Shown here in pieces: positions 26,185-33,853 of a DNA stretch of 64,000 bases (position 1 is the first letter of the stretch; the number at the start of each line of letters is the position of its first letter). Under the pieces are notes generated by a model. That model saw nothing but the letters and a program-made list of their open reading frames with translations, was not told the origin of the DNA and made no database searches. Source of the DNA: JAQWBS01 sp047975765 (GTDB lineage: Bacteria > Pseudomonadota > Alphaproteobacteria > RF32 > CAG-239); assembly GCA_047975765.1 (NCBI GenBank), contig JBKEEF010000004.1, positions 78,054-142,053 of the forward strand, given 5' to 3'. The translations under genes were made by a program, and so were the position numbers.

Positions 26185-27618
26185 ATGTTAAAAGTTGCCA
26201 TTGTTGGCCGTCCGAATGTTGGAAAATCTACATTATTCAATCGTCTTGTTGGAAAAAGATTGGCAATCGTTCATGATACACCTGGAGTTACAAGAGATAG
26301 AAAAGAAGCTCCAGCCAGACTTCGTGATCTTAAAATGATAATTGTTGATACTGCAGGGTATGAATATTCCAACAAAGACACACTTGAGCAAAGAATGTGG
26401 AAGCAAACAAAATATGCTGTTGATGAATGTGATGTTTGTTTATTTGTCTTTGATGCGAGAGAGGGGGTTCATCCTTATGATGAACATTTTGCCGCTCTCA
26501 TTCGTCAAAGTGGAAAACCAGTTATTCTTATTGCAAACAAATGTGAGGGAAGACTTCAAGAAGATAGTATTTATGAGGCGCACAGACTTGGATTAGGAAG
26601 TCCAATTCCTTTTTCTGCAGAACATGGATTAGGTCTTGATTTACTCTATGATGCACTTAGTGAATATAAGGCTAAGGAAGAGGAAGCTGTTGCAGATGAA
26701 GAAATTGAAATTGAAGCAGTAAAGTCAGAAAAAGTTGATATGGAATCTTTAGAAGATTTTTTTGAAGATGATGAACTTCCAGAAGAAACTGAGGAAGAAA
26801 AAGCTCGCCCAATTCAAATTGCGATTGTGGGCCGTCCCAATGTTGGAAAGTCTACACTTGTTAACGCTCTTTTAAAAGATGATAGAATGCTTACAGGTCC
26901 TGAAGCAGGGGTCACTCGTGACTCAATCACTGTTCCTTGGGAATGGAAAGGCAGACAAGTGAAACTTGTTGATACTGCAGGGCTTCGTCGCCAGTCTCGT
27001 GTAAATGACTCATTAGAGAAGTTGTCTGCGTATAGCACAAAATATGCACTTGATATGGCACAAGTTGTGATTTTGGTTTTGGATGCTGATGCTGTTTTAG
27101 ATAAGCAAGACTTAACCATTGCGCGTCGTGTGGTTGAAGAAGGTCGTGCTTTGGTGATTGCTGTCAATAAATGGGATGTAGCAAACCGTGCAGAAGCTTT
27201 AGAGAAGCTGAACTACAAACTGATGACATCTCTGACGCAAGTTGAAGGTGTGCCAACAGTGACTATTTCTGCGCTTAAGAAAGAAGGTTTAGATAAATTG
27301 ATGAGTGCTGTTTTCAAGGTTTATGATCGTTGGAATAAGCGTATTAAAACTTCAGTTCTCAACCGTTGGTTTGCGGATGCTTTAGACGCAAATACACCTC
27401 CCTTGGGTAAGAATAAGAGAAGAATTAAATTGAGATATGTGACACAGGCAAAAACTCGTCCACCAGCATTTTTCATTTCTTCAAGTAATCCTGAAGGGCT
27501 TCCTGATAGTTATTTGAGATATTTGACGAATAGCTTAAGAGAAAATTTCGATTTAGGTGGAATTCCAATTAGAATTATGGTTCGAAAAACTGGAAATCCA
27601 TACGCGGATAAAGACTAA
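26185..27618 (+). CDS. der: GTPase Der
   Basis: Der (EngA) is a double-GTPase involved in 50S subunit assembly. The 477-residue protein has two G domains, each opening with GRPNVGKST (residues 8-16 and about 217-225), with DTAG and NK.D motifs in both (VNKWD in the second). They are joined by an acidic linker (about 165-205, Glu/Asp rich). A C-terminal KH-like domain follows, ending in PIRIMVRKTGNPY. The acidic linker is on the long side but the architecture is complete. It ends the yfgM-bamB-der operon at a terminator. Confidence 0.97.
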   Translation: MLKVAIVGRPNVGKSTLFNRLVGKRLAIVHDTPGVTRDRKEAPARLRDLKMIIVDTAGYEYSNKDTLEQRMWKQTKYAVDECDVCLFVFDAREGVHPYDEHFAALIRQSGKPVILIANKCEGRLQEDSIYEAHRLGLGSPIPFSAEHGLGLDLLYDALSEYKAKEEEAVADEEIEIEAVKSEKVDMESLEDFFEDDELPEETEEEKARPIQIAIVGRPNVGKSTLVNALLKDDRMLTGPEAGVTRDSITVPWEWKGRQVKLVDTAGLRRQSRVNDSLEKLSAYSTKYALDMAQVVILVLDADAVLDKQDLTIARRVVEEGRALVIAVNKWDVANRAEALEKLNYKLMTSLTQVEGVPTVTISALKKEGLDKLMSAVFKVYDRWNKRIKTSVLNRWFADALDANTPPLGKNKRRIKLRYVTQAKTRPPAFFISSSNPEGLPDSYLRYLTNSLRENFDLGGIPIRIMVRKTGNPYADKD

Positions 27619-27623
27619 TAATA

Positions 27624-27653
27624 AAAAAGAGGAAATTATGTTTCCTCTTTTTT
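27624..27653 (+). terminator. Terminator after der
   Basis: AAAAAAGAGGAAA pairs with TTTCCTCTTTTTT around TTATG (27636-27640). The -35 box of the next gene begins five bases after the T run. Confidence 0.85.
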
Positions 27654-27657
27654 ATTA

Positions 27658-27724
27658 TTGACAAGAAAAAATGATGGGAATAAAATTTTTATAAATTGAT
27701 ATTATTAATTAAAATTATTGAACT
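27658..27724 (+). promoter_or_regulatory. Promoter and SD-less leader of an orphan gene
   Basis: TTGACA (27658-27663), 17 bases, TAAAAT (27681-27686). The leader contains ATTATTAATT AAAATTATTG (27701-27720) four bases before the ATG, with no Shine-Dalgarno sequence. This is the cleanest copy of the shared orphan leader. Confidence 0.7.
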
Positions 27725-28237
27725 ATGAGAAGATTTTATTTAATCAGACCTGCTCTGCTGGCTGTAAAACTTCGAAATTATCGCAAGTTTGATGTGATTG
27801 GCTATAAACCCTTTTATGATCATTTAAGTTCAAAAGTTTTTTGGATATTAACATTAAGAGATATTTTAGGCTTCAATCGTAAGGATATTTATTTATATGT
27901 TCCTTTTTCTTGTGAATTTGTTGAACAGATTATTTATGAACTCCAATGTGGAAATGATGAACTTTTAAGGTTTGTTAGAACAGAAGATTTTGAAGATGCT
28001 CATGAAGTAAAAGTTTCCGAAATAAACCCGACTAAACCTTTGGAAGAGAAGGGTAATAGTTATCAGGTGAACTCCGCACCAGACAAGATATATGTTTTTA
28101 CGTTTGAAGCGGTGAAGTTTGCCCTACACTGGTTTGCTGGTGAGCTTGTGGTTTCTTTTATTTCTGCAGATGAGGATGAAGCGTTTGGTCTTGCTTATGC
28201 AAATTTTTTAGCTATAGAAAATGAAAAATTTGAGTAA
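27725..28237 (+). CDS. Orphan protein, paralogue A1
   Basis: This 170-residue cytosolic-looking protein is of unknown function. It is paralogous to the next gene: both begin M[RK][RK]FYL, share [RK]NYRKFDV/KYKNLDV near residues 18-24, F[YD].....FW around 30-40, and [LF]Y.VPF....VE.LI in the middle. It has no signal peptide, no membrane helix and no recognised catalytic motif. It is a single-gene unit with its own promoter and terminator. Confidence 0.65.
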   Translation: MRRFYLIRPALLAVKLRNYRKFDVIGYKPFYDHLSSKVFWILTLRDILGFNRKDIYLYVPFSCEFVEQIIYELQCGNDELLRFVRTEDFEDAHEVKVSEINPTKPLEEKGNSYQVNSAPDKIYVFTFEAVKFALHWFAGELVVSFISADEDEAFGLAYANFLAIENEKFE

Positions 28238-28253
28238 TGACTATAGAAGGAAA

Positions 28254-28292
28254 CAGTTATGTAATCTTTATTGATTCATAACTGATTTTTTT
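28254..28292 (+). terminator. Terminator after orphan A1
   Basis: CAGTTATG (28254-28261) pairs with CATAACTG (28277-28284) and is followed by ATTTTTTTTATTT. The loop is long at 15 bases. Confidence 0.7.
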
Positions 28293-28299
28293 TATTTAA

Positions 28300-28368
28300 T
28301 TGACTTTGATTTTTCCATATGTTATTTTTAGACAAAATTTATTATTGTCTAATTTTATTATTATATTT
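28300..28368 (+). promoter_or_regulatory. Promoter and leader of orphan A2
   Basis: TTGACT (28300-28305), 17 bases, TATTTT (28323-28328). The 40-base leader includes a hairpin AGACAA...TTGTCT (about 28330-28350) and the degenerate AT-rich element TTTTATTATTATATTT just before the ATG. No Shine-Dalgarno sequence is seen. Confidence 0.6.
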
Positions 28369-28857
28369 ATGAAAAAATTCTATTTATGCTATCCTAATTT
28401 TCTTAATAAAATTTTCAAAAAGTACAAAAACCTAGATGTTCTAAAATGTCATTTCTTTTACGATGAAATAACAAAAGGATATTTTTGGGTTTTTGAGGTG
28501 AATTACGATGTCGCGCCTTCAAAGAATTCTTTGTTTTACAAAGTTCCTTTTGTGTGGCAACGAGTCGAAGATCTGATTTTGGATATCAAGAGTGAGAGCG
28601 GAAAGAAAATTAGAATAGCATCTGTTGTTGAAGTGGCTTCTTTGGAAGATGTTCTATATCTTGATGCAGAAGGGGTTGCGAATAAAAAAGCTGTTGCAAC
28701 ACTTTTAGCTTTTTCTCCAAAAAATGAAAGTCATAAGTTTTTTGTGGTTGATGAAACAGAGTTTATTTTAGTCAAAGAAGAGCATTTCTTTGTCTCTCTT
28801 TTGCAATCTCCTGAAGATCAGATTGATATTTATGAAGAGCATTTAGTGTTTGTCTAG
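28369..28857 (+). CDS. Orphan protein, paralogue A2
   Basis: This 162-residue protein is the tandem paralogue of the preceding orphan (shared FYL N-terminus, YFWVFEV and FYKVPFVWQRVEDLI). The ATG at 28369 is chosen because the alignment with A1 begins there and the upstream extension would cover the promoter. The C-terminal half (VVDETEFILVKEEHFF) is acidic, as in A1. No known domain is recognised. The two copies have diverged far, so the duplication is not recent. Confidence 0.65.
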   Translation: MKKFYLCYPNFLNKIFKKYKNLDVLKCHFFYDEITKGYFWVFEVNYDVAPSKNSLFYKVPFVWQRVEDLILDIKSESGKKIRIASVVEVASLEDVLYLDAEGVANKKAVATLLAFSPKNESHKFFVVDETEFILVKEEHFFVSLLQSPEDQIDIYEEHLVFV

Positions 28858-28869
28858 ATTTGTTGCATG

Positions 28870-28903
28870 AAAAGGTTTTGAAATATATTTCAAAACCTTT
28901 TTT
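28870..28903 (+). terminator. Terminator after orphan A2
   Basis: A perfect 14-bp stem (AAAAGGTTTTGAAA at 28870-28883 with TTTCAAAACCTTTT at 28888-28901) with a TATA loop is followed by a T run. Confidence 0.9.
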
Positions 28904-28909
28904 ATTTGA

Positions 28910-28976
28910 TTGACAATGAATTTATTTAAGATAAGAATGGCGAGTTATTTTTAATTATTAATCAATATTATTCGAC
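28910..28976 (+). promoter_or_regulatory. Promoter and SD-less leader of an orphan gene
   Basis: TTGACA (28910-28915), 17 bases, AAGAAT (28933-28938). The leader has ATTATTAATC AATATTATT (28954-28972) four bases before the ATG, matching the orphan leader. The -10 is weak. Confidence 0.6.
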
Positions 28977-29285
28977 ATGAGTAAGAAACAAACAAGTCGT
29001 TTATTAACTTATCAAGAAGCCTCAAATATTTTGTTACCAGAAAGTGTAAACAAAATGTACATAGGGGAGGTTGATGGACGATATTACTGGATAAAGCAAA
29101 ATTCTATAAGCTATATTGCTCTGAATTTATCGGGAGGAAAACCTTTTCCAGTTCGAGGCTTTATGACCAGAGTTCCTATTGGGTCAGTAATCGAGTATGA
29201 AGACGTGTCATATCTTGTTTCTCATTGTGAAACATCGCACATTGTTTTAAAAAAACAATCGGCACAAATAAAAAAGGCTGTTTAA
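28977..29285 (+). CDS. Orphan protein, 102 residues
   Basis: This small protein of unknown function begins MSKKQTSRLLTYQEAS and ends in a lysine-rich tail. The centre (YIGEVDGRYYWIKQ) looks like a beta-sheet domain. It has no signal or membrane helix. It has no similarity that I can see to A1 or A2, but it shares their leader type and single-gene cassette layout. Its stop codon lies inside the terminator stem. Confidence 0.6.
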   Translation: MSKKQTSRLLTYQEASNILLPESVNKMYIGEVDGRYYWIKQNSISYIALNLSGGKPFPVRGFMTRVPIGSVIEYEDVSYLVSHCETSHIVLKKQSAQIKKAV

Positions 29286-29303
29286 TCAAACAGCCTTTTT
29301 TTT
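29274..29303. terminator. Terminator, shared by convergent genes
   Basis: AAGGCTGTTT (29274-29283) pairs with AAACAGCCTT (29288-29297) around AATC, with A-rich and T-rich flanks. It ends the orphan and probably also pssA from the other side. Confidence 0.85.
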
Positions 29304-29307
29304 AGTT

Positions 29308-30087
29308 TTATTTTTGTTCACATTTCTTTTTTGCATTTAGAAAAGCAACAACACCAACAGGGATTGAAACTGCATACAAAAGAACAGAAACCCCCAAAGT
29401 AATCCATGGTTGGCTGATAATGAAGCTCACGAAGAGTGCAACCATAATCATCAAAGGAATGAACAAATATGTTGGGACTTTTAATTTCTTTGTCGAAACA
29501 GTTGGAATTCTGCTGACCATCAAAAGCGCTACAACCAACATTACAAGAGCCATGAAAATATTTGAACGCAAGAAAGCAAGTTCAGGAAAATCAAAGCTAA
29601 TCATAATAGGGGTGATTGCTAAAGCAGCAGCTGCAGGTGCAGGTACACCAACAAAGAAATTATGCCAATATTCAGGTTGTGGTTCTTGATCAAGCATTGT
29701 GTTGAAACGAGCTAATCTCATTGCCATTCCAATCACAAAAAGAAGGCAGAAAAACCAACCAAATCTTGGAAAATCAAATAATGTCCATTGATAAATCAAA
29801 ATTGCAGGAGCAACACCAAAGCTGACAAAGTCTGAAAGAGAATCAAGCTCTGCACCAAATTTGCTTGATGCTTTGAGCATTCTAGCAACTCTACCATCCA
29901 ACATATCAAAGAAAGCTGCTAAAAAGATACAAATGATAGCTTTCGACCATTCTTCTTGAATAGCATAGCGAATCGAAGTAACTCCAGCACAAAGGGCAAG
30001 CATTGTCACAAGATTTGGAGCGATTTTTCTAAAAGGCAAAGATTTAAGTTTTTGCTTAGAAATGAGTATCTTTTTAATGTTTTCCAT
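29308..30087 (-). CDS. pssA: CDP-diacylglycerol-serine O-phosphatidyltransferase
   Basis: PssA makes phosphatidylserine from CDP-diacylglycerol and serine in the inner membrane. The 259-residue protein has a CDP-alcohol phosphotransferase signature, DGRVARMLKASSKFGAELDS followed by LSD (about residues 65-87), and around seven hydrophobic helices. It follows psd directly, with start and stop codons touching, and the pair provides phosphatidylethanolamine. That lipid is also the donor for the EptA-like enzyme at 33846. Confidence 0.95.
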   Translation of the reverse strand: MENIKKILISKQKLKSLPFRKIAPNLVTMLALCAGVTSIRYAIQEEWSKAIICIFLAAFFDMLDGRVARMLKASSKFGAELDSLSDFVSFGVAPAILIYQWTLFDFPRFGWFFCLLFVIGMAMRLARFNTMLDQEPQPEYWHNFFVGVPAPAAAALAITPIMISFDFPELAFLRSNIFMALVMLVVALLMVSRIPTVSTKKLKVPTYLFIPLMIMVALFVSFIISQPWITLGVSVLLYAVSIPVGVVAFLNAKKKCEQK

Positions 30088-30797
30088 TATTTTATGTTTC
30101 CTTTAACTGGAGCTGCGTTACTGCTGAGATTAGCAAGAATTGTTTCACCGGCAATCATTGTTTGACCAAGGCAAACTTGAGGCTCAACACCTTCTGGAAG
30201 ATAAACATCAAGACGAGAACCAAAACGGATAAGACCGAATCTGTCACCTGTTTTATATTCTTGACCTTCTGTTGCTTCACAAAGAATTCTACGAGCAACA
30301 AGACCTGCAATTTGAACAAAAGCAATATCGCTACCATTTTTTGTTTTGAGAGATAAAAGTTGTCTTTCGTTGTCTTTGCTTGCTTTGTCAAGTGTTGCAT
30401 TGAGAAATTTACCAGGAACATAAATTGCTTTAGTGATTTTTCCTTCAGCAGGGCAACGATTAACGTGGACATTGAATACGCTCATAAAAACACTGACACG
30501 AGTAAATTTTTGTTTTTCCAAACCAAGTTCTTCTGGTCCATTGACTTTTGCAATCATTTGCACAATGCCGTCAGCAGGAGAAACAATAACATCTTTAATT
30601 TCAGGAACAACACGTTCAGGATCTCTGAAGAAAAAATAGCACCAAACAGTGAGAACGATGCCAACAACACCAAGCGGTTTCCACAAGAGTGTGAGAACAG
30701 CAGTGATGAGTGCAAATGCACAAACAAATTTCCAGCCTTCACTATGAATTTTAGGCAAAACATATCGACGCCAAGAAATTTCAAAAGTTTTAATCAT
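30087..30797 (-). CDS. psd: Phosphatidylserine decarboxylase
   Basis: Psd decarboxylates phosphatidylserine to phosphatidylethanolamine using a pyruvoyl group formed by self-cleavage. The 236-residue protein is of the short type found in alphaproteobacteria. The cleavage site is GS in LIRFGSRLDVYLPEG, where the serine becomes the pyruvoyl. An N-terminal membrane helix pair lies near residues 24-52, and SPADGIVQ and VFMSVFNVHVNR are conserved. It is translationally linked with pssA. Confidence 0.95.
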   Translation of the reverse strand: MIKTFEISWRRYVLPKIHSEGWKFVCAFALITAVLTLLWKPLGVVGIVLTVWCYFFFRDPERVVPEIKDVIVSPADGIVQMIAKVNGPEELGLEKQKFTRVSVFMSVFNVHVNRCPAEGKITKAIYVPGKFLNATLDKASKDNERQLLSLKTKNGSDIAFVQIAGLVARRILCEATEGQEYKTGDRFGLIRFGSRLDVYLPEGVEPQVCLGQTMIAGETILANLSSNAAPVKGNIK

Positions 30798-30931
30798 ATC
30801 TAGATCCTTTTATAATTATTGATGTTCAGAGAATAAATAAGCATATTTTCTTAAAATAGACAAGATATATGTTCGACATACTCTCAATTTTTGTTAAATT
30901 TGGGATAAATATATTTTTTTCAAATTTGATA

Positions 30932-30960
30932 TTGCATTTATATAAAAATCTCTGTATATA
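30932..30960 (+). promoter_or_regulatory. Candidate promoter for a small RNA
   Basis: TTGCAT (30932-30937), 17 bases, TATATA (30955-30960), pointing right into a region with conserved-looking structure and no open frame. Confidence 0.45.
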
Positions 30961-30966
30961 TTGGCG

Positions 30967-31100
30967 TGTAAGAAAAACAATAAGGGATTGTTGTTTTATC
31001 CTTAGCCTTATAAACTTAGGTTTGTTTCGGTTGCTGTCGCTTCCCTCACGCACCAATGTTTATAAGACCTTGCAGATAAAAAATATCTGCAAGACATTTT
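30967..31100 (+). ncRNA. Candidate small RNA upstream of tRNA-Leu
   Basis: This gene-free stretch has a promoter-like pair upstream and a perfect terminator hairpin at its end. CTTGCAGATA (31069-31078) pairs with TATCTGCAAG (31084-31093) before a T run. Bases about 30960-30972 can pair with 31045-31057 over most positions (ATTGG.GTGT.AG with CT.ACGC.CCAAT, one G-U), giving a long closing helix. An inner hairpin AACAAT...ATTGTT follows. If the start is at about 30967, only part of the closing helix would be transcribed. It lacks the conserved SRP RNA motif and does not look like 6S or RNase P RNA. Function is unknown. Confidence 0.4.
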
Positions 31101-31107
31101 TTACTTA

Positions 31108-31193
31108 GCGGTTGTGGCGGAATGGTAGACGCTGCAGACTTAAAATCTGTTGTCCGCAAGGGCGTGTGGGTTCAAGTCCCACCATCCGCACCA
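31108..31193 (+). tRNA. tRNA-Leu (anticodon UAA)
   Basis: This 86-base type II tRNA has a long variable arm (about TCCGCAAGGGCG) and the anticodon TAA in loop CTTAAAA. The T arm is GTGGG TTCAAGT CCCAC and the 3' CCA is encoded. The acceptor stem GCGGTTG/CATCCGC has a T-T mismatch at pair 5-68, which is unusual for a sole gene. The D loop is one base shorter than common Leu tRNAs. Confidence 0.95.
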
Positions 31194-31199
31194 TTAAAA

Positions 31200-31231
31200 A
31201 CTCTGGAATTTTGGTTCCAGAGTTTTTTTAT
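31200..31231 (+). terminator. Terminator after tRNA-Leu
   Basis: ACTCTGGAA (31200-31208) pairs with TTCCAGAGT (31215-31223) and is followed by a T run. It also lies just after the leftward histidine kinase stop. Confidence 0.88.
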
Positions 31232-31235
31232 TGTT

Positions 31236-32525
31236 TCATGGTTTTTTTATTTTTAAGCTGAATGAAAAACAAGAACCTGATTTTCCGTCGCTTTCGATTT
31301 CAATCTTGCTGTTGTGAAGATTTATTATCTCATATGCAATTGAAAGTCCAAGTCCAGAGCCTCCGATGTTCCTTGATCTCGCTTTATTAACTCTATAAAA
31401 ACGGGTGAATATTTGTTTTTGTTCTTCTTTTGAAATGCCTATTCCTTCATCTTTGATTTTGAAAGTAACATTGTTTTTTTGTTGCTCTAATGAAATGTAG
31501 ATGTTTTTATCTGTATTGCTATATTTTATGGCATTATCAAGAAAAATATAAATAACTTGGCGAATCTTATTTTCATCTGCATTCACGTAAATTGTTGAGC
31601 TATATGTCTGGAAGTGAATTTTTATATTTTTTTCATGTGCAATGAATTGGATTTTTTCACAAGTCTCTTTGACAACATGAGCAAAGTTGAAAAAATCAAT
31701 CTTAATTTGTTTTTTATTGAGGTCAAATCTAGCCAAGTCTAAAAGTTCTGAGACAAGTTCTCTCATATTCAGAATTTCATTTTTAATGGTGTTTTTAATT
31801 TCAATGTTTTTTTTAGATGTTGTTTGAAATAAGTCAATTGAAGAAAGCATCACACTCAAAGGAGTTCTCATTTCATGGCTTGCATCTGCTACGAAACAAT
31901 TTTGTTTGTTCAATGCTTCTGCAATGGGAATCATTGCTTTTTTTGCCATGTGGTTAGCAAGATAAAATGTTAATCCAATCATTGTTAGAATTAAGATGAC
32001 AACAAAAGAGAAATATTCTTCCATGATTAGATTGATAAAAGTAATGTTTTTTCCAACGAAAACACGTCCTATGTATTTACCATCTTTGTATATTTTTTTT
32101 GAAGCCATTAAGAACATCAAATTATTGCCTGAGGCATTTTTAACCTCAAATTCGATGAGTTCATGATCTTGATGTTTCCAATTGAGCATAATTTCTTTTT
32201 TTTCTTCAATCAAGTTTTCACTTAATCCAGAAGCAAAAATTATATTGTCTTTGTTGTCAAGCCACGCACAAAAAATATTCATCAAATATTCTTCACTGTT
32301 TGTATAATTGATTTCAAGAGATGGTTCTGCGTTGTTTTGATGTTGTAACAAATAAGGTAAAGATTCGTCAGCTTCTTCTTGTAAATATTCTTCAAGAGAA
32401 GATATTTTGGTTTGGTCAAGTATTTTGACAATAACAAAATAATTCCCAAGAAAAACAATAACGAGAATGAACAACATGATGAGTGTATATTTTATGACGA
32501 GAGCTTTTTTTATGTTATCAATCAT
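31236..32525 (-). CDS. Sensor histidine kinase (PmrB/BasS-like)
   Basis: This inner-membrane sensor autophosphorylates on histidine. The ATG at 32525 overlaps the response regulator stop by eight bases (ATGATTGA), a standard coupled junction. The 429-residue protein has two membrane helices (about 13-33 and 173-193) flanking a 140-residue periplasmic sensor, then DHp and ATPase domains. His217 lies in ADASHEMRTPLS. The N box (FLDNAIKYS), G1 (DEGIGISKEEQ), F (FTRFYRV) and G2 (GGSGLGLS) boxes are intact. The operon context with an EptA-like enzyme suggests sensing of envelope stress or cationic peptides, but the signal is unproven. Confidence 0.92.
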   Translation of the reverse strand: MIDNIKKALVIKYTLIMLFILVIVFLGNYFVIVKILDQTKISSLEEYLQEEADESLPYLLQHQNNAEPSLEINYTNSEEYLMNIFCAWLDNKDNIIFASGLSENLIEEKKEIMLNWKHQDHELIEFEVKNASGNNLMFLMASKKIYKDGKYIGRVFVGKNITFINLIMEEYFSFVVILILTMIGLTFYLANHMAKKAMIPIAEALNKQNCFVADASHEMRTPLSVMLSSIDLFQTTSKKNIEIKNTIKNEILNMRELVSELLDLARFDLNKKQIKIDFFNFAHVVKETCEKIQFIAHEKNIKIHFQTYSSTIYVNADENKIRQVIYIFLDNAIKYSNTDKNIYISLEQQKNNVTFKIKDEGIGISKEEQKQIFTRFYRVNKARSRNIGGSGLGLSIAYEIINLHNSKIEIESDGKSGSCFSFSLKIKKP

Positions 32526-33216
32526 TTTTAGTTTCCAGTGTATATCCATAGTCTTTGTGGAGAGAAATGCTTAAGTTAGATTCTATTTTTTTGAGCTTTT
32601 TTCTCAAAATATAAATATATGAATCGATACTTGCTTGAGAAATATTTTCCTCTAAACTCCAGACATTTTCAAGGATGCACAATCGACTTACAAGTTTGTT
32701 CTTGTTGTTGAATAGAAGGTCAAAAAGCAAAAATTCAGTTCTACTGAGTCCAACTTCTTTTTTGTTGACACTGAGTAAATGTTCTGTTTTGTTCAAAAGA
32801 GTGTTTCCAAATTTTTCTAGATTTCCATTATATTGTTTTGCTTTTCTTCGGCTGACAGAATTTATTCTGGCAATGAGTTCTACATTTTCAAATGGTTTGA
32901 CGACATAATCATCTGCTCCAACATCAAGACCTTTAACGATATCATTGATATCATCTTTCGCAGTGAGAAAAATAATGCCATTTTGAAAATTATATTTTTC
33001 TTCAAGTCTTAGTTCCTGACATATTTCATCGCCATTTTTTTGGGGAAGCATCCAGTCGAGAAGAATGATGTCATAGATATTTTCTTTATTGTAATCTATG
33101 TATTCAAAACATTCTTCAGCATTTTTTGCCCAGTCGACAAAGTAATTTTGTTTTTTTAGAACTTTGATGATGACTTCACCAAGTTTGTTGTCATCTTCAA
33201 CCAGTAAAATTTTCAT
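32518..33216 (-). CDS. OmpR-family response regulator
   Basis: This DNA-binding regulator of 232 residues has a receiver domain with acidic Asp8/Asp9 and the phospho-acceptor Asp54 in ILLDWMLPQ. The lysine in DDYVVKPFENVELI completes the site. A winged-helix domain follows (about 125-230, ending KDYGYTLE). It is coupled to the histidine kinase and lies downstream of the lipid kinase gene. It probably regulates its own operon. Confidence 0.92.
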   Translation of the reverse strand: MKILLVEDDNKLGEVIIKVLKKQNYFVDWAKNAEECFEYIDYNKENIYDIILLDWMLPQKNGDEICQELRLEEKYNFQNGIIFLTAKDDINDIVKGLDVGADDYVVKPFENVELIARINSVSRRKAKQYNGNLEKFGNTLLNKTEHLLSVNKKEVGLSRTEFLLFDLLFNNKNKLVSRLCILENVWSLEENISQASIDSYIYILRKKLKKIESNLSISLHKDYGYTLETKND

Positions 33217-33229
33217 TTTTTAGTCTGTC

Positions 33230-33853
33230 CTATAAAAGCGTTAGGATGATTCCAACTGTCAGTGTGACTGACAAATTGTCGTCAAGTTTTAGTTTTTTAC
33301 TATAAATTTCCAGAATTGTTGCCAAAAGGCAAGCCAGAATAACAGAATAGCTAAAAGGAATTAATTTATCAAGAAACATACTTGAAATTATTGCACTTGT
33401 GAAAAAAGCAAGGCTTCCTTCAAGAGATTTTTTATCATAAATTTTGGTCTTACCAAAAGCCTTTCCAAAAAGAGCTGCTGCTGTGTCTGAAATGAGCATG
33501 ATATAAACAGAAAAAGCAGCAATTTCTTTAGTGAATAAAATCACCGAAAGAAGAGAAGCTAACAAGACAAACACGGAACCACTGAATCTTATATTACATT
33601 TTTTGAGTTCAAAACTTCTGGAAAGTTTGCAAATAAAATAGCCTAAATATTTTCTGATGATACCTTGTCTTTTATAATTTGAATATTCTATGGCGATATT
33701 ACCAATTAATAGTACAGAAAGGGTCGCAATGACAATAATCTGGTTTGCAAAATAGATGAAGAAAGGAATCCATAAAGAGCTTAGGTGAAGAAGTTTTCTA
33801 TATATTTCTTTTTTATATTTTTTATCCGAGAGGAAAACTTGTGATTTAATCAT
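33230..33853 (-). CDS. Diacylglycerol/polyprenol kinase (DGK1/SEC59-type)
   Basis: This 207-residue protein has about six hydrophobic helices. Family features are RKLLHLSSLWIPFF near the N-terminus and SDTAAALFGKAFGKTKIYDKKSLEGS in the middle (about residues 123-148), as in the DGK1, SEC59 and VTE5 lipid kinases, some of which use CTP. It lies between the EptA-like gene (eight-base overlap, ATGATTAA) and the response regulator. EptA releases diacylglycerol from phosphatidylethanolamine, so a diacylglycerol kinase here would recycle that product. The substrate is inferred from context. Confidence 0.78.
   Translation of the reverse strand: MIKSQVFLSDKKYKKEIYRKLLHLSSLWIPFFIYFANQIIVIATLSVLLIGNIAIEYSNYKRQGIIRKYLGYFICKLSRSFELKKCNIRFSGSVFVLLASLLSVILFTKEIAAFSVYIMLISDTAAALFGKAFGKTKIYDKKSLEGSLAFFTSAIISSMFLDKLIPFSYSVILACLLATILEIYSKKLKLDDNLSVTLTVGIILTLL

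Noticed and set aside
30960..31060. SRP (4.5S) or 6S RNA gene
   Set aside because: The conserved SRP apical motif with GGAAG and AGCA is missing, and the length and layout do not fit 6S RNA.
30869..31108. Possible 79-codon gene on the plus strand before tRNA-Leu
   Set aside because: No ribosome binding site, skewed composition, and it runs through the terminator hairpin at 31069-31093 and stops at the tRNA.
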